Positions 1 to 5,368 of a DNA stretch of 5,368 nt are shown piece after piece. Within the stretch, counting starts at the first letter, position 1. Every line of letters starts with the position of its first letter. Position numbers and translations under genes: made by a program. The notes beneath the pieces are model-generated. The model made no database searches, was not told the DNA's origin, and saw only the letters and a list, made by a program, of their open reading frames with translations. Origin of the DNA: Ahrensia sp. (GTDB lineage Bacteria > Pseudomonadota > Alphaproteobacteria > Rhizobiales > Rhizobiaceae); assembly GCA_024639025.1 (NCBI GenBank), contig JAHEJF010000170.1:1-5368 (forward strand), in the 5' to 3' direction.

Positions 1-723
1 CTGAACCTCTCCGATGACCGGGATCCGGAGCAATCGGTTAAAATGCTGCAGCAATATTCGGTCGACGCGGTTGTGGTCGCGTCCTCCACGCTGTTGCCCA
101 GTTTTGCCAAGACGTTTCGCGACGCCAATGTGCCTGTGGTGCATTGCTTTGGACGGAATTCCTCGTCGCCGGAAGTCCATGTGGTGGGCATTGACAATGT
201 TGAAGCGGGTCGCATGGCTGCGCGTGAATTTGTTAAGCGGGGTTACAGCCGCGTGGCATTCATGGGCGGGCCGCAAGATGCAACCTCCACGCAAGATCGT
301 TTTACCGGGATTGCATCGGAGATGGCGAAACACCCGGACATCAAGTTCAGCTACAGCTTTGCGGAACAATACTCCTTTGAAGCCGGCCGCAAGGAAATGC
401 AGCGTTTGCTGGAGTCAGATCCTGCTGAAGCCTATTTCTGCGGCGACGACGTGCTGTCGATAGGCGCATTGAGCGCGATCGATGAGACCGGGCTGCGTGT
501 GCCCGAGGACATCGGCATACTTGGATTGAACGACATGGAAATGTCGCGCTGGGAAAGCATTGATCTGACCACGATTCACCAACCCATTCGGCAAATCATC
601 AATTCGTCCCTTGAACTAATTGTTGCGATGCTCGATGAGCCGGACCGGTATCCCGAAGCCCGGCTGTTTCCGTGCCGGATTGCCGAGCGGGGAACATTGC
701 GGCCGCTCCTGTCTGACATCTAA
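1..723 (+). CDS. LacI/GalR-family transcriptional regulator, C-terminal effector domain (partial at left edge)
   Basis: The reading frame is open from base 1 and ends at TAA 721-723, giving 240 residues. LacI-family repressors are usually about 330-350 residues, so roughly 100 are missing: the helix-turn-helix, the hinge and the start of the sensor domain. What is visible is the periplasmic-binding-protein-like sensor. It has the strand VDAVVVAS (fragment residues 21-28), PVVHCFGR (45-52), the hallmark VGIDNVEAGRMAAREFVKRG (62-81) followed by RVAFMGG, then AYFCGDD (144-150), GLRVPEDIGILGLND (164-178), LTTIHQP (189-195) and the terminal AERGTLRP (228-235). Such proteins bind a sugar or related ligand and release or gain operator affinity. 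The gene converges on the dehydrogenase operon with a 9-bp gap. I infer that it controls the inositol-type genes here and binds the palindrome at 3969-3986. Family assignment is firm; the effector is unknown. Confidence 0.93.
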   Translation: MNLSDDRDPEQSVKMLQQYSVDAVVVASSTLLPSFAKTFRDANVPVVHCFGRNSSSPEVHVVGIDNVEAGRMAAREFVKRGYSRVAFMGGPQDATSTQDRFTGIASEMAKHPDIKFSYSFAEQYSFEAGRKEMQRLLESDPAEAYFCGDDVLSIGALSAIDETGLRVPEDIGILGLNDMEMSRWESIDLTTIHQPIRQIINSSLELIVAMLDEPDRYPEARLFPCRIAERGTLRPLLSDI

Positions 724-732
724 GTTATTTTC

Positions 733-1890
733 CTATCTGAACATGGGCGGGCGGGCATCAACCCATTTACCGTCGGCTTTGCCGGACTCGGACACGGCAT
801 AAACCGCTGCCATTGAACGGAGACCATCTTCGGCCCGTGGATACAAATCTGCGGCTGGATCGATTGCGCGATTTTCCTTTTGTGCGGCAATGGCTTCAGC
901 CAGATCGGTATAGATGTTGGCAAATGCGAGCGGCATGCCTTCGGCATGTCCCACCGTCACCCGGCTTGAGCGATCGGCTTCCGGCGATAGATTGCCCGCG
1001 CCGCGCTCTATGATCTCCAAGCGTTCGCCCAAAGGCATATAGTAGAGCTGGTTGGGTTGTTCCTGGCTCCAGCGCAAGCCGCCTTTCTCACCGAATACCT
1101 GAATGCCCAAACCGTGTTGCCGTCCAATCGCGACCGAAGACGTCCACAAGCGTCCAGTGGTGCCGCCATCCATGCGGAAGCTGACCATCGCATCATCTTC
1201 AAGCTCCCGGCTTTCAATGCATGAAACGGTATCAGCGGACAGCTTGGTGACTTCTTGGCCGGTTACAAAGCTCGCCATGTGCAAGGCATGAATGCCGCAA
1301 TCTGCAAATTGTGCAGACACGCCCGCCTGCTTGGGGTCGTAACGCCAACGAACGCGGGGATTGTCAGCGTCAGCCGCATCGGCGTGATGACCATGGGCAA
1401 ACTCAGCCATGACGAGGCGGATCTTACCCAAGTCGCCGCGCGCGACCATGGCCCGCATATGGCGGACCAGCGAGTAGCCTGAATAGCCATAATTGACCGC
1501 GCAAATGCGCCCGGTACGCTGCGCGAGTTTGACGATTTGCTCGCCCTCCTCGACCGTCATTGTCATGGGTTTTTCGCACAACACATTAAAACCAGCCTCA
1601 AGGAATGCCTTGGTGATTTCAAAGTGTGTGGCATTCGGCGTCGCAACGGTTACAAGATCGACGCGGTCATCCCGGCTCTTTTCTCCGTCGAGCATTTCCT
1701 GCCAATTGCCATAGGCACGATCGGCCGCCAGGCCCAGACGACGGCCGTAATCGCGTCCTTCCGCCGGGCGGTGATCGAGCGCACCGGCGGTGAATTCGAA
1801 CAAGCCGTCAATGCCTGCACCCAGACGGTGTGCCGGTCCGATCTGGCTGCCTTCGCCACCGCCGATCATTCCCCATTTCAGTTTTGTCAT
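733..1890 (-). CDS. Gfo/Idh/MocA-family NAD(P)-dependent oxidoreductase (second dehydrogenase of the operon)
   Basis: A 385-residue cytoplasmic protein, a normal length for the family. The N-terminal Rossmann fold starts immediately with MIGGGEG (residues 8-14), which fixes ATG 1888-1890 as the start. The family EKP motif is CEKP at 105-108 (Lys107 expected to be catalytic), followed by AVNYGYSGY (131-139). The C-terminal substrate domain carries the Asp-x3-His pair, D197 and H201, in FADCGIHALH. These three residues match the Lys/Asp/His set known from inositol dehydrogenases. The GGGEGSQIGPAHR start differs from the GGGYMGKAHS type of the other dehydrogenase, so the two are not recent duplicates. 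It is the last gene of the operon, 11 bp after the TIM-barrel gene. Family members oxidise or reduce one hydroxyl or keto group of sugars and cyclitols. The substrate (an inositol isomer, keto-inositol or glycoside) is not determined. Confidence 0.93.
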   Translation of the reverse strand: MTKLKWGMIGGGEGSQIGPAHRLGAGIDGLFEFTAGALDHRPAEGRDYGRRLGLAADRAYGNWQEMLDGEKSRDDRVDLVTVATPNATHFEITKAFLEAGFNVLCEKPMTMTVEEGEQIVKLAQRTGRICAVNYGYSGYSLVRHMRAMVARGDLGKIRLVMAEFAHGHHADAADADNPRVRWRYDPKQAGVSAQFADCGIHALHMASFVTGQEVTKLSADTVSCIESRELEDDAMVSFRMDGGTTGRLWTSSVAIGRQHGLGIQVFGEKGGLRWSQEQPNQLYYMPLGERLEIIERGAGNLSPEADRSSRVTVGHAEGMPLAFANIYTDLAEAIAAQKENRAIDPAADLYPRAEDGLRSMAAVYAVSESGKADGKWVDARPPMFR

Positions 1891-1899
1891 CTGGGTCTA

Positions 1900-1903
1900 T
1901 CCT
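1900..1903 (-). promoter_or_regulatory. Ribosome binding site overlapping the upstream stop codon
   Basis: On the minus strand AGGA lies 9 nt before ATG 1888-1890 and overlaps the TAG stop (1902-1904) of the preceding TIM-barrel gene. Ribosomes finishing the upstream gene would sit on this site, so the two proteins are probably translationally coupled. Coupling is inferred from position only. Confidence 0.6.
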
Positions 1904-2795
1904 AGTTAAAGCCGATTGATTCAAGGTATTGGCGGTTGGCGCGGGCATCGTCCATGGGGCGGACGTCCAATGTCGGGTCACAGTCCTGCTCAACGGTGCA
2001 CCAACCATCAAAGCCATTGTCCAACAGCACTTGCCGCACGGCTGGAAAATCGACGTCGCCCTGGCCCAAATTGCAGAAAATGCCCTGGCCACAGGCCTTG
2101 TAAAAATCCGTACGATTGGCCACTACATCTGCTTTCACTGCCGGATCTATGTCTTTGAAATGCATATAGGAAATTCTTCCAATATGGCGCTTCATAAAGG
2201 CAACCGGGTCATAGCCCGCATAGGAATGGTGGCCAGTGTCGAAGCATATTTTCAAAACACGCTCGTCGACTTCATCGAGTAATCTTTCGAGCTCTGGTTC
2301 AAAGTCCATAAAGCCGGCGGCATGCGCGTGCATGCCAACTGTCAGGCCGTATTCTTCAGCGCCCATTTTGGCGATTTCGGCAATCCGGTCGCGATAAGCA
2401 ACCCACTCGGCAGCGTCCATCTGTTCGGCTTCATCGGCACGTCCAGCGGTGGGTGCGCGGCGTGGTGAGATACTGTCAATCAACACCAGGTGCTGGGCCC
2501 CATGGGCCTTGAGCGACTTGCAGGTACGCACGGATGCATCAAGCACCTTGTCCCATGCATCAGGATCGTGAAACGGTTGAAAAACAACACCGCCAATCAG
2601 CTCAAGCGCACGCTTCTTGAGCGCATCACCCAGGATGGCAGGATCTTCAGGCATATATCCGATCGGCCCCAGCTCGATGCCGGTATAGCCAGCCTGTGCA
2701 CATTCATCCAACACGGTTTCCCATGGCGGATTGCGATCATCATCAGGGAACTCAACACCCCAGGAACAGGGCGCATTGCCAATTTGGATTGTCAT
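1902..2795 (-). CDS. IolE-like TIM-barrel sugar isomerase/epimerase (inosose dehydratase-related)
   Basis: A 297-residue protein of the xylose-isomerase-like/AP-endonuclease-2 TIM-barrel family, the usual length for IolE-type enzymes. It opens with IGNAPCSWGVEFP (residues 5-17) and AGYTGIELGPIGYMP (35-49), typical of inosose dehydratase relatives. Candidate metal and active-site residues are H156 and H158 (GMHAHAAGF), D186 and H189 (CFDTGHH), H212 and D215 (MHFKD) and E269 (VEQDCDP). The HxH at the position where IolI-type isomerases carry a glutamate, together with the GxGDVDF...GWCTVEQD end, points toward IolE rather than IolI. IolE dehydrates 2-keto-myo-inositol to the dione that IolD hydrolyses. 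The gene lies between two dehydrogenases instead of next to iolD, so an epimerase or isomerase acting on another keto-cyclitol or keto-glycoside is equally possible. A good AAAGG ribosome site (minus strand, 2804-2808) precedes the start by 8 nt. Confidence 0.9.
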   Translation of the reverse strand: MTIQIGNAPCSWGVEFPDDDRNPPWETVLDECAQAGYTGIELGPIGYMPEDPAILGDALKKRALELIGGVVFQPFHDPDAWDKVLDASVRTCKSLKAHGAQHLVLIDSISPRRAPTAGRADEAEQMDAAEWVAYRDRIAEIAKMGAEEYGLTVGMHAHAAGFMDFEPELERLLDEVDERVLKICFDTGHHSYAGYDPVAFMKRHIGRISYMHFKDIDPAVKADVVANRTDFYKACGQGIFCNLGQGDVDFPAVRQVLLDNGFDGWCTVEQDCDPTLDVRPMDDARANRQYLESIGFN

Positions 2796-2825
2796 CTAGG
2801 TGACCTTTCAAGTCAGAAAGTTGAA

Positions 2826-3944
2826 TTAGTAATCTTTGGTTTCGACCCAGCTTCCAGTGTCGCTGGAGTGAATGGCGGCAGCAACGATGCGACTGACTTC
2901 GACACCATCTGCAAATGTCGGCCATATATTGGTGTTTGTCTCGACGGCTTTCAAGAAATCGTTCGCTTCGATGATGATTTGATCCTGGTAGCCGGTGCCA
3001 TGGCCCGGTCCCTGGCAAAAGGGCAGGTAGTCCGGATGCTCGGGGCCGGTGAGTATCTTTGTAAAGCCGCGGGCAGATTCAGGCCCTTCGGCCTTGTAGA
3101 GCCAAATCGCATTCTGATCTTCCTGATCGAAACGGATGGCCCCCTTGGTGCCGGTGATTTCGTAGGCGTATCCCATTTTGCGGCCAGTTGCGACGCGGCT
3201 GAAAAACAAATGACCCATGGCGCCGTTTTCGAACCGGCACATCATCTGCGCCTGGTCGTCATTGGTGACCTTGGCCGTGCCGCCCTTGCCATCAGGGCGG
3301 TTTGCATGGACGGTTTCGACCATTGCGCTCAGCGATGTGATCGATCCGATCAGCGCCAGCGCGCCATTGATCATATGGGGCGCAAGATCGCCCATTGTGC
3401 CATTGGACATGCCATCTGTGCGCCAGGTGGCCGGTGCGTCGGGATCAGCATAGAAATCTTCGGTATGTTCGCCGCGGAAATGAGTGACCTCACCGATGGC
3501 GCCTTCGGCCACCAGCTTGCGCGCAAATTGCGAAGCCGGTGTGCGGATATAGTTGAAACCGATCATGTTGATTGCGCCGGCCTTTTTGGCAGCGGCCATC
3601 ATGGCTTTGGCTTCATCAAGCGATGCGCCCAGTGGTTTTTCACAAAACACCGGCTTGCCGAGCGCGAAGGCGGCCTGGGCAATCTGCAGATGCAGTTCCT
3701 GTGGACAAGCAATGATCACCGCCTCAACACGGTCGTCATTGACCAGCACTTGCCAGTCCGAAGTTGCACGTTGAAAGCCAAATGTCGCGCGATATCTCTC
3801 TGCCGAGGCATCACTGCTCGCGCAGATCATTTCAAGGCGAGGGCGCAGCTTTGTGCCGAACACGGCACCCACAGCAGCGTAGGCAACTGAATGTGCCTTG
3901 CCCATGTAGCCACCACCAACGATTCCGATGCCAATTTCAGACAT
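2826..3944 (-). CDS. Gfo/Idh/MocA-family NAD(P)-dependent dehydrogenase (first gene of the operon)
   Basis: A 372-residue cytoplasmic oxidoreductase. The Rossmann motif IVGGGYMGKAHS spans residues 8-19, so ATG 3942-3944 is the right start; AAGG lies a few bases upstream on the minus strand (about 3951-3954). The EKP motif is VFCEKPLG (99-106, Lys103), then IGFNYIRTP (128-136), FRGEHTEDF (156-164), and the Asp-x3-His pair D186 and H190 in MGDLAPHM. The C-terminal half has GPEHP (300-304), GPGHGTGYQDQIIIEANDFLKA (312-333) and PTFADGVEV (342-350). From memory, this GGGxMGKAHS...GxGYxxxxIIEAxDFxKA layout recalls the branch that includes levoglucosan dehydrogenase and several inositol dehydrogenases; I could not align them. 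It leads the operon behind the operator-controlled promoter and stops 30 bp before the TIM-barrel gene. It probably performs the first oxidation of the inducing substrate, which remains unknown. Confidence 0.93.
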   Translation of the reverse strand: MSEIGIGIVGGGYMGKAHSVAYAAVGAVFGTKLRPRLEMICASSDASAERYRATFGFQRATSDWQVLVNDDRVEAVIIACPQELHLQIAQAAFALGKPVFCEKPLGASLDEAKAMMAAAKKAGAINMIGFNYIRTPASQFARKLVAEGAIGEVTHFRGEHTEDFYADPDAPATWRTDGMSNGTMGDLAPHMINGALALIGSITSLSAMVETVHANRPDGKGGTAKVTNDDQAQMMCRFENGAMGHLFFSRVATGRKMGYAYEITGTKGAIRFDQEDQNAIWLYKAEGPESARGFTKILTGPEHPDYLPFCQGPGHGTGYQDQIIIEANDFLKAVETNTNIWPTFADGVEVSRIVAAAIHSSDTGSWVETKDY

Positions 3945-3968
3945 TTTGTACCTTCAGGTTAGATTCCG

Positions 3969-3986
3969 TTTGCAACCGGTTGCAAA
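3969..3986. promoter_or_regulatory. Perfect 18-bp palindrome, probable LacI-family operator
   Basis: TTTGCAACCGGTTGCAAA is its own reverse complement over all 18 bases, centred between 3977 and 3978. LacI-family operators are typically 14-20 bp even palindromes with a central CG, and the ACCGGT core is shared with the E. coli GntR operator. It begins one base downstream of the leftward -10 hexamer and covers the expected start site, a repressing position. The binder is inferred to be the LacI-family protein encoded at 1-723. Confidence 0.85.
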
Positions 3987-3987
3987 A

Positions 3988-4017
3988 TTTGTATCCTTAG
4001 AACCTGAAATGCGTCAA
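3988..4017 (-). promoter_or_regulatory. Leftward sigma-70-type promoter of the dehydrogenase operon
   Basis: On the minus strand the -35 is TTGACG (4017-4012, 5 of 6 consensus bases) and the -10 is TACAAA (3993-3988, 4 of 6), with an 18-bp spacer. Transcription would start near 3981, inside the palindromic operator, leaving a leader of about 37 nt before ATG 3944. The -10 is imperfect, so exact hexamer choice could shift by a base or two. Confidence 0.55.
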
Positions 4018-4063
4018 GCTGCAATCTGAAATGTAGCTGAAAAACAAAAAACGAAAAATGGCC

Positions 4064-4066
4064 GGA
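4064..4066 (+). promoter_or_regulatory. Weak ribosome binding site for iolD
   Basis: GGA lies 6 nt before ATG 4073-4075 and is the only Shine-Dalgarno-like match nearby. An in-frame TAG at 4067-4069 rules out any start further upstream, which decides for ATG 4073. The weak site suggests modest initiation or help from the A-rich leader. Confidence 0.4.
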
Positions 4067-4072
4067 TAGAAT

Positions 4073-5368
4073 ATGACCAGCGAACAAAAGACAGTCACGC
4101 TCACCACAGCGCAAGCAATTGTGCGTTTTCTGGCAGCGCAATTCATTGAGATCGAGGGACAGGAAACGCGCCTGTGCGGCGGGGGTTTCGGCATCTTCGG
4201 GCACGGCAATGTGACATGCCTGGGTGAGGCCCTTTATGATCACAAAGAGGAACTGCCGCTCTATCGCGGGCAGAACGAGCAGTCGATGGGGTTTGCGGCG
4301 GCAGCTTACGCGAAATATCACCTGCGCAAACGGTTCATGTTCTGCACAGCTTCTGCGGGACCGGGCACAGCCAATCTGTTCACTTCGGCGGCGCTGGCCC
4401 ATGCCAACCGGTTGCCTGTGCTGCTTCTGTGCGGCGATGCCTACACAACAAGGTTGCCGGACCCGGTGCTTCAACAGTTGGAGCATTTCGGCAATCCCTC
4501 ATTGGGCGTCAATGACGGGTTCAAGGCTGTTTGCCGGTTCTGGGACCGGATCAATCATCCAGCCCAAATAATTCAATCGCTGCCCGCAGCCATCGCAACC
4601 ATGCTGGATCCCGCAGATTGCGGTCCGGCGTTCATCGGCTTGCCACAGGACGTGCAGGGATGGACCTATGATTATCCGGTTTCGATGTTTGACAAGCGGG
4701 TGCACCGCATTCGCCGACAAACACCCGATGCGCTTGAAATCGACGATGCTGCAACCCTGCTGAAAGGTGCGGAACGCCCGATGATCATAGCGGGTGGCGG
4801 CGTGCAATATTCTGGCGCGACTGCTCAACTCAAGGCCTTTGCCGACAAGCACAACATTCCGGTTGTCGAGACAATCGCCGGGCGCGCAAACCTGCTCAAT
4901 GACGATCCGGTCAATATCGGCCCGATTGGTGTGACGGGATCGAACAGCGCCAATGCAATTGCCGAAAAAGCGGATGTCATCCTGGCAGTTGGTACAAGGT
5001 TGCAGGATTTTACCACCGGTTCGTGGACGGCATTTGCGCTGGATTCAAAAATTATCGGGCTGAATACCGCCCGTCATGACGCGCTCAAGCACCTGTCCCT
5101 ACCCATAGTTGGGGATGCCAAGCTGAGCCTTGATCTACTCAGCGATGCGCTGGAAAGCTATGCGGCACCCGGCAATTGGATGAAAACGGCACGCGATGAG
5201 CGCGAACAGTGGGACGCCTATGTCGCTGACAATGTCAGCGCGGTGGCAAAGGACGGCTCAAACCGTCCCAATTCCTATGCACAGGCAATCGGCACCATCA
5301 ACGCACTGTGCGATCCGAATGATCGCGTCGTTGCAGCTGCAGGCGGGTTGCCCGCCGAAGTCACCGCC
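4073..5368 (+). CDS. iolD: 3D-(3,5/4)-trihydroxycyclohexane-1,2-dione hydrolase IolD, N-terminal part (runs off right edge)
   Basis: Open for 432 codons from ATG 4073 to the window end with no stop; full IolD proteins are about 610-640 residues, so about two thirds is present. It is a thiamine-diphosphate enzyme of the acetolactate-synthase type that hydrolytically opens the cyclic dione to 5-deoxy-glucuronate in myo-inositol catabolism. Diagnostic stretches are GGGFGIFGHGNV (residues 36-47), LYRGQNEQSMGFAAAAYAK (63-81) with the presumed catalytic glutamate E69, CTASAGPGTANLFTSAALAH (91-110), NRLPVLLLCGD (112-122), RLPDPVLQQLEHF (127-139), VNDGFKAVCRFWDRI (146-160) and the central-domain RLQDFTTGSW (309-318). 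The C-terminal cofactor-binding domain with its GDG motif should start just beyond the edge, where AAAGGLPAEVTA fits the IolD AAGxLPG segment. It is divergent from the dehydrogenase operon; further iol genes probably follow. Confidence 0.95.
   Translation, partial: MTSEQKTVTLTTAQAIVRFLAAQFIEIEGQETRLCGGGFGIFGHGNVTCLGEALYDHKEELPLYRGQNEQSMGFAAAAYAKYHLRKRFMFCTASAGPGTANLFTSAALAHANRLPVLLLCGDAYTTRLPDPVLQQLEHFGNPSLGVNDGFKAVCRFWDRINHPAQIIQSLPAAIATMLDPADCGPAFIGLPQDVQGWTYDYPVSMFDKRVHRIRRQTPDALEIDDAATLLKGAERPMIIAGGGVQYSGATAQLKAFADKHNIPVVETIAGRANLLNDDPVNIGPIGVTGSNSANAIAEKADVILAVGTRLQDFTTGSWTAFALDSKIIGLNTARHDALKHLSLPIVGDAKLSLDLLSDALESYAAPGNWMKTARDEREQWDAYVADNVSAVAKDGSNRPNSYAQAIGTINALCDPNDRVVAAAGGLPAEVTA

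Larger units (their letters stand above)
3945..4072. promoter_or_regulatory. Divergent control region between the dehydrogenase operon and iolD
   Basis: This 128-bp AT-richer stretch separates two divergent starts. It holds a leftward promoter, an 18-bp palindromic operator, a near-repeat CTGAAATG at 4004-4011 and 4026-4033 (22 bp apart), and an A-rich run at 4039-4058. For the rightward direction I see only a weak candidate: TTGCAA (3980-3985, the right arm of the operator) with TGAAAT (4005-4010) at a 19-bp spacing. If real, the same operator would also control iolD. No RpiR-type or other second operator was recognised. Confidence 0.75.

Noticed and set aside
14..463. A 149-codon plus-strand frame overlapping the LacI-family gene
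   Set aside because: Low-complexity Arg/Cys/Trp-rich translation, out of frame with the continuous LacI sensor domain that runs from base 1 to 723.
685..708. GAGCGG...CCGCTC inverted repeat near the end of the LacI-family gene as a terminator
   Set aside because: The stem is 6 bp with a 12-nt loop, and neither strand has a T-run directly after it. It also codes for the conserved ERGTLRP end of the regulator.
1537..1905. A 122-codon plus-strand open frame over the start of the second dehydrogenase
   Set aside because: Shadow of a well-supported minus-strand gene with Rossmann and EKP motifs; no domain and no convincing ribosome site.
2490..3890. A 466-codon open frame on the plus strand, antisense to the lead dehydrogenase and the TIM-barrel gene
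   Set aside because: It is codon-aligned with both minus-strand genes, so a stop would need the rare sense codons TTA, CTA or TCA. Both genes happen to share this phase and the 30-bp gap has no stop. The product is Cys/His-rich with no recognisable domain, and the opposite strand has two fully convincing enzymes.
4017..4038. AGCTGCA / TGTAGCT inverted repeat in the control region as a second operator or hairpin
   Set aside because: Seven-base arms with one mismatch and an 8-base loop are within what chance gives in a 128-bp region, and no family signature is seen.
4067..4072. TAGAAT just before the iolD ATG as a -10 hexamer
   Set aside because: It abuts the start codon, which would make the transcript nearly leaderless, and there is no -35 match 16-18 bp upstream in the A-rich run.
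3959..4486. A 175-codon minus-strand frame across the control region and the start of iolD
   Set aside because: It runs opposite to the conserved N-terminus of IolD and through the promoter and operator; its translation resembles no family.

Overview
The window looks like part of an inositol (cyclitol) catabolism locus from a Gram-negative bacterium, most likely an alphaproteobacterium. That placement rests on moderately high GC (judged by eye, not counted), rhizobia-like protein sequences and tight gene packing; it is an inference, because no rRNA or marker gene is present. There is no sign of mobile elements, tRNAs, rRNAs or CRISPR arrays.

Layout from left to right. Positions 1-723 (+) hold the C-terminal 240 residues of a LacI/GalR-family regulator whose DNA-binding domain lies off the left edge. 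Its stop faces, across 9 bp, the end of a leftward three-gene operon. In transcription order this operon is a Gfo/Idh/MocA oxidoreductase (3944-2826), an IolE-like TIM-barrel isomerase/dehydratase (2795-1902) and a second, divergent Gfo/Idh/MocA oxidoreductase (1890-733). A 128-bp divergent control region (3945-4072) separates the operon from a rightward iolD gene (4073 to the right edge). IolD is the thiamine-diphosphate enzyme that opens the ring of 3D-trihydroxycyclohexane-1,2-dione in the myo-inositol pathway; its first 432 residues are visible and open throughout.

How the parts fit. iolD anchors the locus to inositol breakdown. The leftward operon is a dehydrogenase, a keto-sugar TIM-barrel enzyme and another dehydrogenase. 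That set could oxidise an unusual inositol isomer or glycoside, rearrange the keto intermediate and, if needed, reduce it again, feeding the common inosose pool upstream of IolD. The substrate cannot be read from sequence alone.

The best regulatory signal is a perfect 18-bp palindrome, TTTGCAACCGGTTGCAAA (3969-3986), of LacI-family operator type. It sits one base downstream of the -10 of a good leftward promoter (TTGACG-18 bp-TACAAA), where a bound repressor would block initiation. The LacI-family gene in the same window is the natural candidate for its binder, so the locus appears to use a LacI-type repressor rather than the RpiR- or DeoR-type IolR known from other inositol clusters.
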